Shown here piece by piece: positions 33,673-43,049 of a DNA stretch of 64,000 bases. The stretch is from an uncultured bacterium. Its GTDB lineage: Bacteria > Desulfobacterota > Syntrophorhabdia > Syntrophorhabdales > JANXAF01. Both the position numbers and the translations under genes were made by a program. Positions within the stretch are counted from its first letter, which is position 1. Every line of letters starts with the position of its first letter. Location of the stretch: positions 1 through 64,000 of the forward strand of contig CALKEQ010000006.1 of the NCBI GenBank assembly GCA_938084905.1, given 5' to 3'. A model generated the notes under the pieces. It did no database searches and was not told the origin of the DNA. It saw nothing but the letters and a program-made list of their open reading frames with translations.

Positions 33673-34618
33673 TATTTTTGGACATGAAAATGAAAAAAGG
33701 GTGCTTATGGATTATTTAAGAAGTGAAAGGGTTCCCCATGCGTTATTATTCAGTGGATGCCCCGGAATTGGAAAAAAGAAAATGGCCATAAGGACCGCTC
33801 AGATCCTCTTGTGTAAAAATAGAAGTGGCGATGACCTATGTCCTTCATGTGTGAAGGTGGAAAGGGGAGTTCATCCGGACCTACTTATGTTAGGTGGCAA
33901 AGATGGGCCTTTAAGCATAGATGAGATAAGGCAAATCTGTGAGGAGATAAGAAAGCCCCCTTTTTTTTCTCATGCGCGTGTTGCGATCATAGATGATGCC
34001 CATCTTCTTACGAGTGAGGCGGCAAATGCCCTTCTTAAGACATTGGAGGAGCCGGAGGGCTTTAAGGTTTTCATTCTTATAACTTCAAATGAGGCATTGG
34101 TACCTGTCACAGTCAGATCGAGATGTGTGAGAGTTCCATTTTCTCCTCTCAAGGAGAAGGAAATAAGGGATTACTTAATGTGGAAAGAGGGCCTAGGGGA
34201 AGAGAAGGCCGATATAGTTTCAAGGATTTCTCACGGAAGTCTCTCCTCAGCAATTTTCTGGCTCAAGGAGGAGAACTTTTTTTTGAGAAGACTCCTTGCA
34301 GAATGGATACTGGGAACAAAGAAAAGCTATGTGGAGAATACCTATCTCTCTGAGAGGGTCTCTCAAGAAGGGTGCGAGATATATCTTTACTTTCTCCTCT
34401 CACTCTTTAGGGACCTCTTCGTCTTTAGTGTGACAGGAGACGGTAATGAGGTTTATAATAAGGACCTTCTCCATCTATTTAGAGGGAGAAAGGTAGACGG
34501 AAGAAAAATGAAGGAGAAAATGGAGATCATAGCCCACACACTGAGAATGCTATCCTACAATGTGAATAGGTGGGCACTTGTAGAAAATCTTCTAATCTCC
34601 CTGAAAGAAGAACCATGA
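33659..34618 (+). CDS. holB: DNA polymerase III delta' subunit
   Basis: 319 aa. A clamp-loader AAA+ domain has a P-loop-like GCPGIGKKKMA (degenerate, as delta' does not bind ATP), a zinc module with CxxxxxxxxCPSC spacing (about 56-67), ALLKTLEEP and the SRC motif. It loads the sliding clamp. The stop overlaps the ricT start (ATGA). Confidence 0.9.
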   Translation: MAFTDIFGHENEKRVLMDYLRSERVPHALLFSGCPGIGKKKMAIRTAQILLCKNRSGDDLCPSCVKVERGVHPDLLMLGGKDGPLSIDEIRQICEEIRKPPFFSHARVAIIDDAHLLTSEAANALLKTLEEPEGFKVFILITSNEALVPVTVRSRCVRVPFSPLKEKEIRDYLMWKEGLGEEKADIVSRISHGSLSSAIFWLKEENFFLRRLLAEWILGTKKSYVENTYLSERVSQEGCEIYLYFLLSLFRDLFVFSVTGDGNEVYNKDLLHLFRGRKVDGRKMKEKMEIIAHTLRMLSYNVNRWALVENLLISLKEEP

Positions 34619-35400
34619 AGACCTGTTACGTAAGGCTGAGAGGTTCACAATCCGTTATTAAAGTGGAGGCGCCAGAAGACACAAAAAAGGGTGATATGGT
34701 TGTGTGCGAGCTGGATAAGGGCCTCTGTCTTGGAGAAGTTATTACGGACTTAAAGGAGAGTAGCAACGAGAACCTTCCCAGAATTGTGAAAAAACCGACT
34801 GAGGAAGAAGTTTCCGAATTCATTTCCCTTGAGAAGAAGATCGGCTACGCCCTCGAATTCTGCAAAAGAAAGATTGAGGAACTTAATCTTCCCATGAAGC
34901 TTCTCAACGCTGAGTATCTCTTTGGTGGGACAAAGCTGATTTTTTACTTTTACTCTGAAACTAGGGTAGATTTTAGGGAACTTGTCAGGGAACTTGCGAG
35001 AGAATTCAAGGTTAGGATAGAACTGAGGCAGGTAGGAGTGAGAGATCAGGCAAAAGCAATAGGAGGTCTTGGAAACTGTGGAAACGTTGTCTGTTGCAAG
35101 AGATTTTTGAACACATTCTCCACTGTATCCATAAAAATGGTTAAAGAACAGAATCTGGCGCTTAATCCATCAAAAATCTCAGGAATCTGCGGCAGGCTTA
35201 TGTGCTGTCTCTCTTACGAGTACGAAATTTATCTGGAGTGTAAGAAGGATTTTCCAAAGATAGGAACGAAGGTGTACGTTGGAGGAGAGACTGGAAAGGT
35301 GGTGAAGCAGAACCCAATTCTAGGAACGGTTACAGTTCAGATGGAAGACGGTAGAGAGTTGAACATCCCCCGTGAGAGATTAAGAGTAGAAGAACAATGA
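34615..35400 (+). CDS. ricT: PSP1-domain protein (RicT/YaaT-like)
   Basis: 261 aa. The PSP1 domain spans about 60-150, and the Cys-rich part has GNCGNVVCCKRF and GICGRLMCCLSYE, typical of RicT, which with RicA/RicF affects RNA processing in Firmicutes and may bind Fe-S. Its job in Gram-negative anaerobes is less clear. It commonly follows holB, as here. Confidence 0.88.
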   Translation: MKTCYVRLRGSQSVIKVEAPEDTKKGDMVVCELDKGLCLGEVITDLKESSNENLPRIVKKPTEEEVSEFISLEKKIGYALEFCKRKIEELNLPMKLLNAEYLFGGTKLIFYFYSETRVDFRELVRELAREFKVRIELRQVGVRDQAKAIGGLGNCGNVVCCKRFLNTFSTVSIKMVKEQNLALNPSKISGICGRLMCCLSYEYEIYLECKKDFPKIGTKVYVGGETGKVVKQNPILGTVTVQMEDGRELNIPRERLRVEEQ

Positions 35401-36926
35401 AAGGACGCTACTACATTACTACCCCAATCTATTACATAAATGATGTACCCCATATCGGCCATGCTTATACAACCATCGCCGCTGATGTAATGGCGAGGTA
35501 CAAAAGACTACTCGGTTACGAAGTCTTTTTTTTAACCGGAACAGATGAGCACGGTCAGAAGGCCCAAAAAGCAGCGCAGGCGCAGAATATTTCACCTAAG
35601 GAACTGGCCGATAAAATGGTTAGTAGGTTTATAGAACTTTGGAAGGTACTTAACATATCGAATACGGGTTTTATAAGGACAACGGAGGATAGGCATAAAA
35701 GGGTTGTTCAGCACCTTTTCAAGACCATCTACGAAAAAGGGGACATTTATTTGGGAGAGTACGAGGACTGGTACTGCGTATTCTGCGAAAGTTTTTACAC
35801 TGAACTCCAGCTTATAGACGGTAGGTGTCCCGATTGTCAGAGGGTACCCCAGAGGCTAAGGGAGGAGAGTTACTTCTTCAGACTCTCCTCCTACACGGAT
35901 AGGCTCACAAAGTTCCTGGAAGGCAATAGAGAATTTGTCCTGCCAGAGATAAGGTACAATGAAGTTTTGAGCTTTGTAAAAGGGGGGCTTAAGGATTTAA
36001 GCGTATCAAGGACAACTCTAACCTGGGGAATTCCCGTACCTTTCAATGAGAAACACACAATCTACGTTTGGTTCGATGCTTTAGCAAACTACCTTACAGG
36101 GATAGGTTTTCTCGAAGACGATCAGCTTTTTCGTTCTTTCTGGCCATGTGATGCCCACCTAATAGGAAAGGATATTCTTAGGTTCCACGCAGTTTACTGG
36201 CCAGCTTTTCTTATCTCATATGGGCTCCCTCCTCCAAAGAGGATTTTTGCCCATGGTTGGTGGACAATAGAAGGTCAGAAGATGTCGAAATCCCTTGGAA
36301 ACGTTATCGATCCACATGAGGTTGTAAAAGAGTACGGAGTCGATCAGTTCAGATTCTTCCTCTTCAGGGAAGTCCCCTTTGGAATGGACGGGGATTTTTC
36401 CAAAAAGGCCATTGTTCATAGAATAAACGGGGATCTTGCAAATGATCTTGGAAATCTTTTGAGCAGGACGGTAAGCATGATAGAGAGGTATCAAGGAGGG
36501 AAATTGGATTCTCCTGGAATAAAAACAGGCGTTGATGAATTTATAGAAAATACCATTTTGGATCTTGTGGAATCCTACATGAAGGAGATGGAGCTCTTCT
36601 CCTTCTTTAAGGCTCTCCAATACGTTTTTGAAATGATTGGCCATCTGAACAGATACATAGACTCTGAGGCACCATGGAGGCTCGCAAAAGAAAACAGAAG
36701 AAGATTGAGTACGGTCTTATACAACCTTTGGAATGGGATTCGAATCGTTGGGGTTTTGCTCTATCCTTTTATGCCGCAAAAGTCGAACGAGATTTGGAGG
36801 GCTTTAGGAATAAGAAAAGAGATAGAGGAGAGCCAGCTTGAGAGTGAGAGGTTCTTTTTCAGAATCGACGATCTTGCTGAAATTGTAAGAATAGCACCAC
36901 TTTTTCCAAGGTTGAAAGAGGAATGA
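35397..36926 (+). CDS. metG: Methionyl-tRNA synthetase
   Basis: 509 aa, the short class without the C-terminal EMAP-type tRNA-binding domain. HIGH motif is HIGHAY, KMSKS motif is KMSKSLGN, and the CP1 zinc knuckle has CVFC and CPDC. It charges tRNA-Met; a tRNA-Met(CAT) is at 41745-41818. It overlaps ricT and dciA by 4 nt each. Confidence 0.96.
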   Translation: MKGRYYITTPIYYINDVPHIGHAYTTIAADVMARYKRLLGYEVFFLTGTDEHGQKAQKAAQAQNISPKELADKMVSRFIELWKVLNISNTGFIRTTEDRHKRVVQHLFKTIYEKGDIYLGEYEDWYCVFCESFYTELQLIDGRCPDCQRVPQRLREESYFFRLSSYTDRLTKFLEGNREFVLPEIRYNEVLSFVKGGLKDLSVSRTTLTWGIPVPFNEKHTIYVWFDALANYLTGIGFLEDDQLFRSFWPCDAHLIGKDILRFHAVYWPAFLISYGLPPPKRIFAHGWWTIEGQKMSKSLGNVIDPHEVVKEYGVDQFRFFLFREVPFGMDGDFSKKAIVHRINGDLANDLGNLLSRTVSMIERYQGGKLDSPGIKTGVDEFIENTILDLVESYMKEMELFSFFKALQYVFEMIGHLNRYIDSEAPWRLAKENRRRLSTVLYNLWNGIRIVGVLLYPFMPQKSNEIWRALGIRKEIEESQLESERFFFRIDDLAEIVRIAPLFPRLKEE

Positions 36927-37213
36927 AAGGTTTTTCTTCTGTAGCTGAGATTCTATCTGAGATTCTAAAGAAAAAGAAGCTATGCGATCAGATGGAGTTC
37001 CTAAAAATCTTTAGCCACTGGGAGGAAATCGTTGGAGAGAAGTTTTTTGAGTACGCGCGTCCTCTTCGTATAAAAGGGAACATCCTTTACGTGGAAGTAA
37101 AGGACCCAGCTTACCTTTCCCATATGGAATACTTGAAGGAAAATCTCATGGATAGGATCGCAGAAAAGACGGGGAAAGAGATAGGGGATGTGAAGTTTAT
37201 CCTATCAGATTAG
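36923..37213 (+). CDS. dciA: DciA/DUF721-family protein
   Basis: 96 aa. The pattern HWEEIVGEKFFEYARPLRIKGNILYVEVKDPAYLSHM in outline is the DUF721 (DciA) domain, a KH-like fold. DciA loads replicative helicase in bacteria that lack DnaC/DnaI. This one is short, with no long C-terminal tail. It overlaps metG by 4 nt and convergent larC by 9 nt. Confidence 0.8.
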   Translation: MKGFSSVAEILSEILKKKKLCDQMEFLKIFSHWEEIVGEKFFEYARPLRIKGNILYVEVKDPAYLSHMEYLKENLMDRIAEKTGKEIGDVKFILSD

Positions 37214-38359
37214 GGATTTTTTTATCTCCTCAAGCACTTTCGCATAGGGAAGGCCGCTTTCATCACAGATCTTCCTTACGTCTTCAAATTCCACATGTTC
37301 TTTGAGGATTTCACCGTTTTTTCCGTATCCTACCTTTATCCTCACGCTTCCGTACTTACTTTCCACCATTTTTTCCTCTCTTTTCAGTATTTTCCTCGAT
37401 TCCCTTCTCATGCGTAGTCCGAAAGTGGTACTGTTTCTGAATATGGCTTCGACTAGACTGTCCAGTTTATCATTCTGGGAGATTATGGAGAACCTTACAC
37501 CTATCCTTCCCTTTTTCATGAAAACGGGAAAGTAAAGTACCTCTGTGGCACCAGATTTTCTCAAAGTTTCAGCTAGATGACCAACGTACTCCATTTCCAT
37601 ATCGTCCACATCGAACTCGATAACTGTAATTTCATCGCTCAGGTACTCTGAAACGGACTCCCCTATGTAAATTCTCAAGATGTCAGGTTTTTCCATTTGG
37701 TAGTTCCCAATCCCGCATCCTGTCGAAAGAAGTCGCATATAAGTTAACCTTTCACGGGGGTTTGCGTAATACCTCACGATGGTGGCGCCTGTCGGTGTTG
37801 TGAGCTCGTATTGTTCGCTCGTAAATAAAGAGACGAAGCCTCTAAGCATCTCCAATGTAAGTGGGGGAGGGTTTGGAAGGATACCGTGGGATGTTTTTAT
37901 GAAACCACTTCCGTGGGGGATTGGGCTGACAAAGACCTTTTCTATTTTGAAATAGAAAATCGCTGAAGCTACAAGGAGAAAGTCGAGAAAGGTATCTATA
38001 TTTGAGAGCTCGTGAAAGTGCAGGTCCTTTCTTTCCACACCGTGAATCTTTGCCTCTGTTTCTATAAGGAGATTGAGCATCCCTTCCAAATCCATTTTAA
38101 CTTTTTCATCCAGATCGAGACTTCTTGCAAGTAAGAGCATATCGGAGGGTGAGATTTTTGTATCTTTTTCTTCGATTCTTATACGGATGCCCGATGCCCC
38201 TCCAAATTTTACCCTTTCAGGAATAACCCTTGGACAATCGATGGGGATTTTTTCTAGTATTTTTTCAATCTCAGAGACAGGAAATCCAGCATCTATAAAA
38301 GCGGAGACAAGCATATCTCCGCTCAGTCCTGATATGGCGTCAATGTAAAGGAGATTCAT
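37205..38359 (-). CDS. larC: LarC, nickel insertion protein for the nickel-pincer cofactor
   Basis: 384 aa. LarC inserts Ni into pyridinium-3,5-bisthiocarboxylic acid mononucleotide by a CTP-dependent reaction. The N-terminus DAISGLSGDMLVSAFID, the FHELSNIDTFLD segment and GFIKTSHGILPNPPP are family signatures. The single frame needs no frameshift. It overlaps larB by 4 nt (ATGA). LarE, LarA and other pincer racemases are not in this window. Confidence 0.92.
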   Translation of the reverse strand: MNLLYIDAISGLSGDMLVSAFIDAGFPVSEIEKILEKIPIDCPRVIPERVKFGGASGIRIRIEEKDTKISPSDMLLLARSLDLDEKVKMDLEGMLNLLIETEAKIHGVERKDLHFHELSNIDTFLDFLLVASAIFYFKIEKVFVSPIPHGSGFIKTSHGILPNPPPLTLEMLRGFVSLFTSEQYELTTPTGATIVRYYANPRERLTYMRLLSTGCGIGNYQMEKPDILRIYIGESVSEYLSDEITVIEFDVDDMEMEYVGHLAETLRKSGATEVLYFPVFMKKGRIGVRFSIISQNDKLDSLVEAIFRNSTTFGLRMRRESRKILKREEKMVESKYGSVRIKVGYGKNGEILKEHVEFEDVRKICDESGLPYAKVLEEIKKSLI

Positions 38360-39099
38360 AGTCTGTTTATAAGGGTCGCAAAATAAGCAGCTCCAAATCC
38401 ATTATCGATGTTGAAAACAGCCACTGTGGAACACGAGTTAAGCATTGCGAGTAATGCGGCCAGTCCGGAAAAACTGGCCCCATACCCTACACTTGTAGGT
38501 ACAGCAATCACAGGGGAAGCAACGATCCCAGCAACAATGGAGGGGAGGGCTCCCTCCATCCCTGCCACAACAATTATAACCCTTGCCTTTTTTAAAAGAT
38601 CCAAATTCTGAAAAAGTCTGTGGACTCCTGAGACTCCAACGTCGTAGAGCCTTTCTGTTTCGTTTCCAAAAAAGACCGATGTTACGTAAGCTTCCTCTGC
38701 GACGTAAATATCGCTTGTTCCCGCACTGACTACAAGGACAAGCCCCTTTCCTTCTATCCTGTGATCCTTTTTTATCATGAAGCATCTCGCATGCTCGAAG
38801 TATTGACCCTCTGGGAAGGATTCTTTGAGGCTTTGGGCAACCTCCGGATAGACCCTTGTGACAAGAACATTTTCACCTTTTTTCCCCATTGCGCCTATTA
38901 TATCCCTTAGCTGCTCTAAGGTTTTACCTTCTCCGTAAATTACCTCTGGTAAGCCCTTCCTCAGCTCTCTATGGTGATCGATTCTCGTGTGAAAGAGGTT
39001 CTCGTAGGGGAGGATTTTTAGTTTTTCAACAGCCTCCTCAACTGAGATAGTACCGAGTTTCACACTTTCAAGGAGAGAAACTAGAAATTCTTCCCTCAC
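38356..39099 (-). CDS. larB: LarB, pyridinium-3,5-biscarboxylic acid mononucleotide synthase
   Basis: 247 aa. LarB carboxylates nicotinic acid adenine dinucleotide. The C-terminal PurE-like domain has VVSAGTSDIYVAEEA and MEGALPSIVAGIVASPVIAVPTSVGYGASF in outline; the N-terminus has the DHHRELRKGLPEVIYGEGKT motif. The start is taken as GTG at 39099, overlapping the yraN stop (GTGA); a TTG at 39105 is the alternative. Confidence 0.92.
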   Translation of the reverse strand: MREEFLVSLLESVKLGTISVEEAVEKLKILPYENLFHTRIDHHRELRKGLPEVIYGEGKTLEQLRDIIGAMGKKGENVLVTRVYPEVAQSLKESFPEGQYFEHARCFMIKKDHRIEGKGLVLVVSAGTSDIYVAEEAYVTSVFFGNETERLYDVGVSGVHRLFQNLDLLKKARVIIVVAGMEGALPSIVAGIVASPVIAVPTSVGYGASFSGLAALLAMLNSCSTVAVFNIDNGFGAAYFATLINRL

Positions 39100-39455
39100 G
39101 TCCAATCAACGATAAAAGCGTTTTTTACGACTTTTACGCTTTTCTCGTCTATTCCAACAACGTCAAAGCGGAATTTCTTCGCATCCTGCCTTTCCTTTTT
39201 TAAGTAGTACATGGCCGTCATGACAATCCTTCTCTTTTTCTTTTCGTCAATGCTAGATAAAGAATCTCCGAAGGTCTTAGAGTCCCTTTTTTTCACTTCA
39301 ACGAAGGCTATTGTATCGCCACACCTGGCTATAATGTCTATTTCTCCAAAAGGGCTCCTGTAATTCCTCTCTATGATTTTGTACCCATCCTTTTTTAAGA
39401 TCTCTACAGCCAAATCTTCCCCTTTTAGGCCCTTTACCCTTGAGGAACCTTTCAA
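39096..39455 (-). CDS. yraN: YraN/UPF0102 nuclease-like protein
   Basis: 119 aa. It is a PD-(D/E)xK fold protein with GEDLAVEIL, NYRSPFGEIDIIAR and FVEVKKR giving the D-E-K triad. The family sits beside rnhB in many bacteria, and its role is probably in DNA processing but not settled. It overlaps rnhB and larB by 4 nt. Confidence 0.9.
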   Translation of the reverse strand: MKGSSRVKGLKGEDLAVEILKKDGYKIIERNYRSPFGEIDIIARCGDTIAFVEVKKRDSKTFGDSLSSIDEKKKRRIVMTAMYYLKKERQDAKKFRFDVVGIDEKSVKVVKNAFIVDWT

Positions 39456-40030
39456 ATGAATTCCCTCACGCCTTTAAACGTCTTTCTGTGAAGGGGAGAA
39501 GCACCGTGCTCTTTTATTGCCCTTCTATGCTCTAAAGTACCGTAACCCATGTTCTTTTCAAATCCGTATCCTGGGTAAATGGAACTGTAGTATCTCATAA
39601 TCGAATCCCGCACAACCTTTGCGACTATTGAGGCTGAAGCTACAAAGAAGCACCTCCTATCACCGTCTATAAGACATTTGCTTTGAGGGAAACCGGCTAA
39701 CTTCACATTTCCGTCGATTAGGACAAGATCCGGTTTAACACCAGTTTTGTGAATAGCCCTTTCCATTGCGAGGATTGTTGCCCTAAGGATGTTTAATCTG
39801 TCTATTTCCTCTGGGGTGGAGATTCCTATACCGATTCTGTAGGCTTCTTTCGCTATCAAGCCATAGATCTTTACCCTTTCCCTTTCACTCAGCAATTTGG
39901 AGTCTTTGACCCCTTCAATTATCTTCGGTGGACCTTTCCATACTACACATGCGGAAACGACTGGACCGGCAAGGGAACCCCTTCCAGCCTCGTCAACTCC
40001 ACATATAAGACCCTTAAGAGAGCACTCCAT
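39452..40030 (-). CDS. rnhB: Ribonuclease HII
   Basis: 192 aa. It cuts RNA in RNA-DNA hybrids. The GVDEAGRGSLAGPV motif carries the catalytic Asp and Glu, and LVLIDGN and ASIVAKVVRD hold the other acids and the GTL(E)HR segment the substrate site. It starts 2 nt after rplS. Confidence 0.96.
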   Translation of the reverse strand: MECSLKGLICGVDEAGRGSLAGPVVSACVVWKGPPKIIEGVKDSKLLSERERVKIYGLIAKEAYRIGIGISTPEEIDRLNILRATILAMERAIHKTGVKPDLVLIDGNVKLAGFPQSKCLIDGDRRCFFVASASIVAKVVRDSIMRYYSSIYPGYGFEKNMGYGTLEHRRAIKEHGASPLHRKTFKGVREFI

Positions 40031-40032
40031 TC

Positions 40033-40380
40033 CTACTGTCTTTTTTCCTTAAGTTTTGCAGCTTTCCCCTTAAGTTTTCGAACGTAGTAAAGTTTTGCCC
40101 TCCTCACTTTACTTCTTCCCAGTACCTCTATTTTTTCGATTAAAGGGGAATGGAGGGGGAAGGTCTTCTCAACTCCAACGCCATGTGAAATCTTTCTAAC
40201 CGTAAATGTTCTTCTTGTATTCCCTCCTCTGATAGATATTACTACGCCTTCAAAAACCTGTATCCTCTCTTTATCTCCCTCCAAAACTTTTGTGTGAACC
40301 CTCACATTGTCTCCAGGGTGGATTTCAGGAAGATCGAGTCTCATATGTTCCTTTTCGATCATCTCAACTATCTCGTTCAT
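40033..40380 (-). CDS. rplS: Ribosomal protein L19
   Basis: 115 aa from the ATG at 40380, the usual L19 length. The [29 protein letters not shown] and [10 protein letters not shown] motifs are present. GAGGAGG sits just before this ATG; an upstream in-frame start at 40413 lies inside the methylase gene and has none. It binds at the 30S-50S interface. The 3' end meets rnhB directly. Confidence 0.97.
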   Translation of the reverse strand: MNEIVEMIEKEHMRLDLPEIHPGDNVRVHTKVLEGDKERIQVFEGVVISIRGGNTRRTFTVRKISHGVGVEKTFPLHSPLIEKIEVLGRSKVRRAKLYYVRKLKGKAAKLKEKRQ

Positions 40381-40942
40381 CTTTTCCTCCTCTGGGGTTA
40401 AATATTCTGTCAAGGATTATTCCCATGGCAACCCTCATTGAAAGATGATTGTAGTTTCCTGTGCCTCCTATTGGCTCAAGCATCCTGTCACACCTTTTCA
40501 CAATCTCATCCGCTAGACCCCATCCAGTACCGAAAAGGAGAAGAACGTCCTCATTTTTTTCAACTATCATCTCGTGAAGTTCTCTGTAAGTTATGCTGTT
40601 TTCCCTTTTTTTTGCCGAAGTCCCAATGAGGATTGGTCTAAGATCCTCTTTTCTCGTATCTTCGAGTACCTCATCGAGGCATACGGCTGTTCTTAAGATA
40701 CTTAATGCCTCTTTTCTGTCTGGATTGTAGAGCGAACCGTAACCTTCGGTCCAGTGCTTCTTCATCATCTCCATTATAGCAATCTGCTTCTTAAGCGGGG
40801 TTACAATATAGCACAGTTTTACCCCGAAAGTCATGCAAGTCCTCGAAACATCGTGGATCTCAGTGCCAGTTATACTTGTAGCAACTATCTCACCCTTTTT
40901 GTTATAGACTGGATAATGGATAACGGCCACTTTAAGGTTCAA
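40364..40942 (-). CDS. SPOUT-fold RNA methyltransferase (PF09936 type)
   Basis: 192 aa. C-terminal [14 protein letters not shown] and [24 protein letters not shown] in outline form the knotted SAM site. Genes of this family often lie between trmD and rplS, as here. The RNA target is unknown to me. The start is TTG at 40942 (TTGA overlap with trmD), with GGAGGAG 8 nt upstream. Confidence 0.85.
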   Translation of the reverse strand: MNLKVAVIHYPVYNKKGEIVATSITGTEIHDVSRTCMTFGVKLCYIVTPLKKQIAIMEMMKKHWTEGYGSLYNPDRKEALSILRTAVCLDEVLEDTRKEDLRPILIGTSAKKRENSITYRELHEMIVEKNEDVLLLFGTGWGLADEIVKRCDRMLEPIGGTGNYNHLSMRVAMGIILDRIFNPRGGKDERDS

Positions 40943-41673
40943 TGGGGGATCTCCTCCATGATTTCCCTTATGAATCGTTTATCCTCATCATTGGGTACAA
41001 AACGGGAAAAAAGGTCTGGACGTTTAAGAATCGTTTTTCTAATCGATTCTTTCCTTCTCCATTTTCTTATCTCCTCATGATTTCCGGAAAGAAGAACGGG
41101 TGGAACCTGAAGCCCTAAAAAATTCTCAGGTCTTGTGTACTGAGGATACTCAAGTAGACAGTCCTTAAAAGTCTCTTCAATTACAGAACGGTCGTTCCCT
41201 AAAACACCTGGTATAAGCCTGACAATAGCATCGATCAGAACAAGTGCAGGAATTTCCCCTCCAGAGAGGATGTAATCACCGATTGATATTTCATCATCAA
41301 CAAAGGAGAGTATCCTCTCGTCTATACCCTCATATCTACCGCAGACAAGGCAGAGATGCTCATTTTTTGCAAGCCTCTCACAAATTTCCCAGTTTAGAAG
41401 TCTTCCCTGGGGTGTAAGGAGGATGAATCTTGCCTGACCTATGTTTTTTTTGACATACTCAATGGCCATGTAAATGGGCTCTATCTTCATGACCATTCCA
41501 GGACCGCCACCGTATGGTGTGTCGTCGCAGGTCCTGTGAGGATCTTTCGCAAAGTCCCGTATATCTATAATATGAAATGTGACAAGCCCTTTGTCTTTTG
41601 CCCTCTTTATTATGCTTTCCTTGAGTGGCGATTCAAAAATCTTAGGGAAGAGTGTTAGGATAGTGATAACCAT
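40939..41673 (-). CDS. trmD: tRNA (guanine-N1)-methyltransferase TrmD
   Basis: 244 aa. It makes m1G37 in tRNAs to prevent +1 frameshifting. The trefoil-knot motifs LVCGRYEGIDERI and SIGDYILSGGE are present, with GGGPGMVM in the N-terminal half. It is the first gene of the trmD-methylase-rplS-rnhB-yraN-larB-larC unit; rpsP and rimM are not upstream. Confidence 0.97.
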   Translation of the reverse strand: MVITILTLFPKIFESPLKESIIKRAKDKGLVTFHIIDIRDFAKDPHRTCDDTPYGGGPGMVMKIEPIYMAIEYVKKNIGQARFILLTPQGRLLNWEICERLAKNEHLCLVCGRYEGIDERILSFVDDEISIGDYILSGGEIPALVLIDAIVRLIPGVLGNDRSVIEETFKDCLLEYPQYTRPENFLGLQVPPVLLSGNHEEIRKWRRKESIRKTILKRPDLFSRFVPNDEDKRFIREIMEEIPH

Positions 41674-41695
41674 CCGATTTCGGGTCCCAAAAAGA

Positions 41696-41730
41696 TTGAT
41701 TTTTATAGTGAGGTTATTATAGCATATAAA
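41696..41730. promoter_or_regulatory. Overlapping promoter elements for tRNA-Met (+) and trmD (-)
   Basis: Plus strand: TTGATT (41696-41701), with TATAGC 16 nt on (41718-41723) or TATAAA at 41725-41730. Minus strand: TATAAT at 41716-41721 could serve trmD with a leader near 35 nt, but no good -35 is found. Exact elements are uncertain. Confidence 0.35.
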
Positions 41731-41744
41731 GAGAAAGGCAAAAA

Positions 41745-41818
41745 GGCGGTGTAGCTCAGTTGGTTAGAGCATGCGGCTCATATCCGCAGAGTCCGGGGTT
41801 CGAGTCCCTGCACCGCCA
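41745..41818 (+). tRNA. tRNA-Met (CAT)
   Basis: 74 nt cloverleaf. Acceptor GGCGGTG pairs with CACCGCC (one G-T-free helix), D arm GTAGCTCAG, anticodon stem TGCGG/CCGCA with loop CTCATAT (anticodon CAT), T arm GGGTTCGAGTCCC. Discriminator A; CCA not encoded. It is likely an elongator Met, not initiator (1-72 is a pair). A tRNA-Ile with modified C34 is less likely. Confidence 0.94.
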
Positions 41819-41842
41819 AATGAGTTTCGAGGAATCTGACTT

Positions 41843-42388
41843 TTGAGAAAAATCACCATCCCTTTCTTTCTCATCCTCATCTCCCTCTTTTTTATAACCT
41901 TTCTTTATTCGGCGGAGAAAAGGATAAAAACCACAGTCACAAAGAAGAGTCTGTCTATAAATGACGAGAATGTGGAGGCTAATCTTAAAGATGCGGAGGA
42001 GCTTCTAAAAAAAGGCGATTACACATCAGCCCTTCAAGCCTTCCAAAGGTTAAACGAGTATTGTAACGAGGTTTTAAAATCGATAGAAATCATTGAGGAG
42101 AAGCAAAAGGAGGCCCTAGCCTCGGGAGATCTTGATCAAAAAAGTAGGGAGATTTTGCTCTGGAAAGTGAAGAGAAGGCAGGCCCTTAAGTCCCGTTACA
42201 GGGAGTACGTGGCAAAATCTGCCTATTACTGCGGGTACATTTTCGCAAAAAGAAACGATACCATGAGCGCGAGCAGATACCTTTTAGAGGCATTAAAAAA
42301 CACGGATTTTTCAAATAAACCAGATTCTATTTACGTGAAGTCAGTTGACCTTCTGGCAAAGATTCACGGACTTGAAGGAGAGTTTTAG
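41843..42388 (+). CDS. Exported protein with TPR-like helices, 181 aa
   Basis: The N-terminus has RK followed by a hydrophobic core (about 5-22) and an SA-E junction, a likely signal peptide. The rest is helical, with LKKGDYTSALQAFQRL resembling a TPR helix pair and a later AKSAYYCGYIFAKRNDTMSASRYLLEAL repeat in outline. It is probably periplasmic; function unknown. The start is TTG at 41843 with GAGG upstream. It lies 24 nt after tRNA-Met. Confidence 0.7.
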   Translation: MRKITIPFFLILISLFFITFLYSAEKRIKTTVTKKSLSINDENVEANLKDAEELLKKGDYTSALQAFQRLNEYCNEVLKSIEIIEEKQKEALASGDLDQKSREILLWKVKRRQALKSRYREYVAKSAYYCGYIFAKRNDTMSASRYLLEALKNTDFSNKPDSIYVKSVDLLAKIHGLEGEF

Positions 42389-42404
42389 TATTTGGGAGGA
42401 GAAG

Positions 42405-43049
42405 ATGTTTGTGAAACAGATGGAGGTCGGTTCATTTGCAGTTTTTGCGTACATTGTTGCATGCAAAAGAAAAATGGATGCTCTTGTCATAGATCCCGCC
42501 TCTGATTGTGAGATGATATTTGAGGAGGCAGAAAGTAGGGGCTACAAAATAAAGTACATAGTCAATACCCATTCCCATGTTGATCACACAATGGGAAATA
42601 GGCGGATGAAAGAACTTACAGGCGCAGAGATAGTGATTCATGAAAAGGAAGCATATTCACTGACTCACCAACCTCCGTACATGCTAAGTATGTTTGGTGC
42701 CGATCCGTCTCCACCTGCGGATTTACTGGTTAGAGATGGCGACTACATAAAAGTAGGAGACGTTTCCTTGAGAGTCATTCATACTCCCGGCCACTCCCCG
42801 GGAAGTATCTGTCTCTACGGAGATGGAATAGTATTTACGGGCGATACCCTTTTCGTCGGTGGTGTTGGTAGAACGGATCTTCCCGGAGGTTCATGGAAGG
42901 AGCTCGTTTCTTCAATAAAGAACAAACTTTTCGTTTTGCCTGACCATACTGTTGTTGCCCCTGGTCACAACTACGGCCAGTCGCCAAAAAGCACAATTGG
43001 AAGGGAAAGGATTTACAATCCCTTTGTTGGAGAGAGAGGAGTTTATTAG
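42405..43049 (+). CDS. Metallo-beta-lactamase-fold hydrolase (glyoxalase II-like)
   Basis: 214 aa. The metal motif is NTHSHVDHT, with further ligands in HTPGHSPGS, FTGDTLF and APGHNYG. Likely substrates are thioesters or persulfides; not determined. The ATG at 42405 has GGGAGGAG just upstream; an in-frame TTG at 42345 lies in the preceding gene. The patatin gene starts at the base after the stop. Confidence 0.88.
   Translation: MFVKQMEVGSFAVFAYIVACKRKMDALVIDPASDCEMIFEEAESRGYKIKYIVNTHSHVDHTMGNRRMKELTGAEIVIHEKEAYSLTHQPPYMLSMFGADPSPPADLLVRDGDYIKVGDVSLRVIHTPGHSPGSICLYGDGIVFTGDTLFVGGVGRTDLPGGSWKELVSSIKNKLFVLPDHTVVAPGHNYGQSPKSTIGRERIYNPFVGERGVY

Noticed and set aside
36216..36644. 142-codon open frame antisense to metG
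   Set aside because: Entirely inside metG, rich in His/Cys/Phe by chance, no start signals.
41745..41818. tRNA with CAT anticodon as tRNA-Ile2 (lysidine type)
   Set aside because: The body resembles elongator tRNA-Met more, from memory of both classes; identity elements cannot be fully checked without tools, so some doubt stays.
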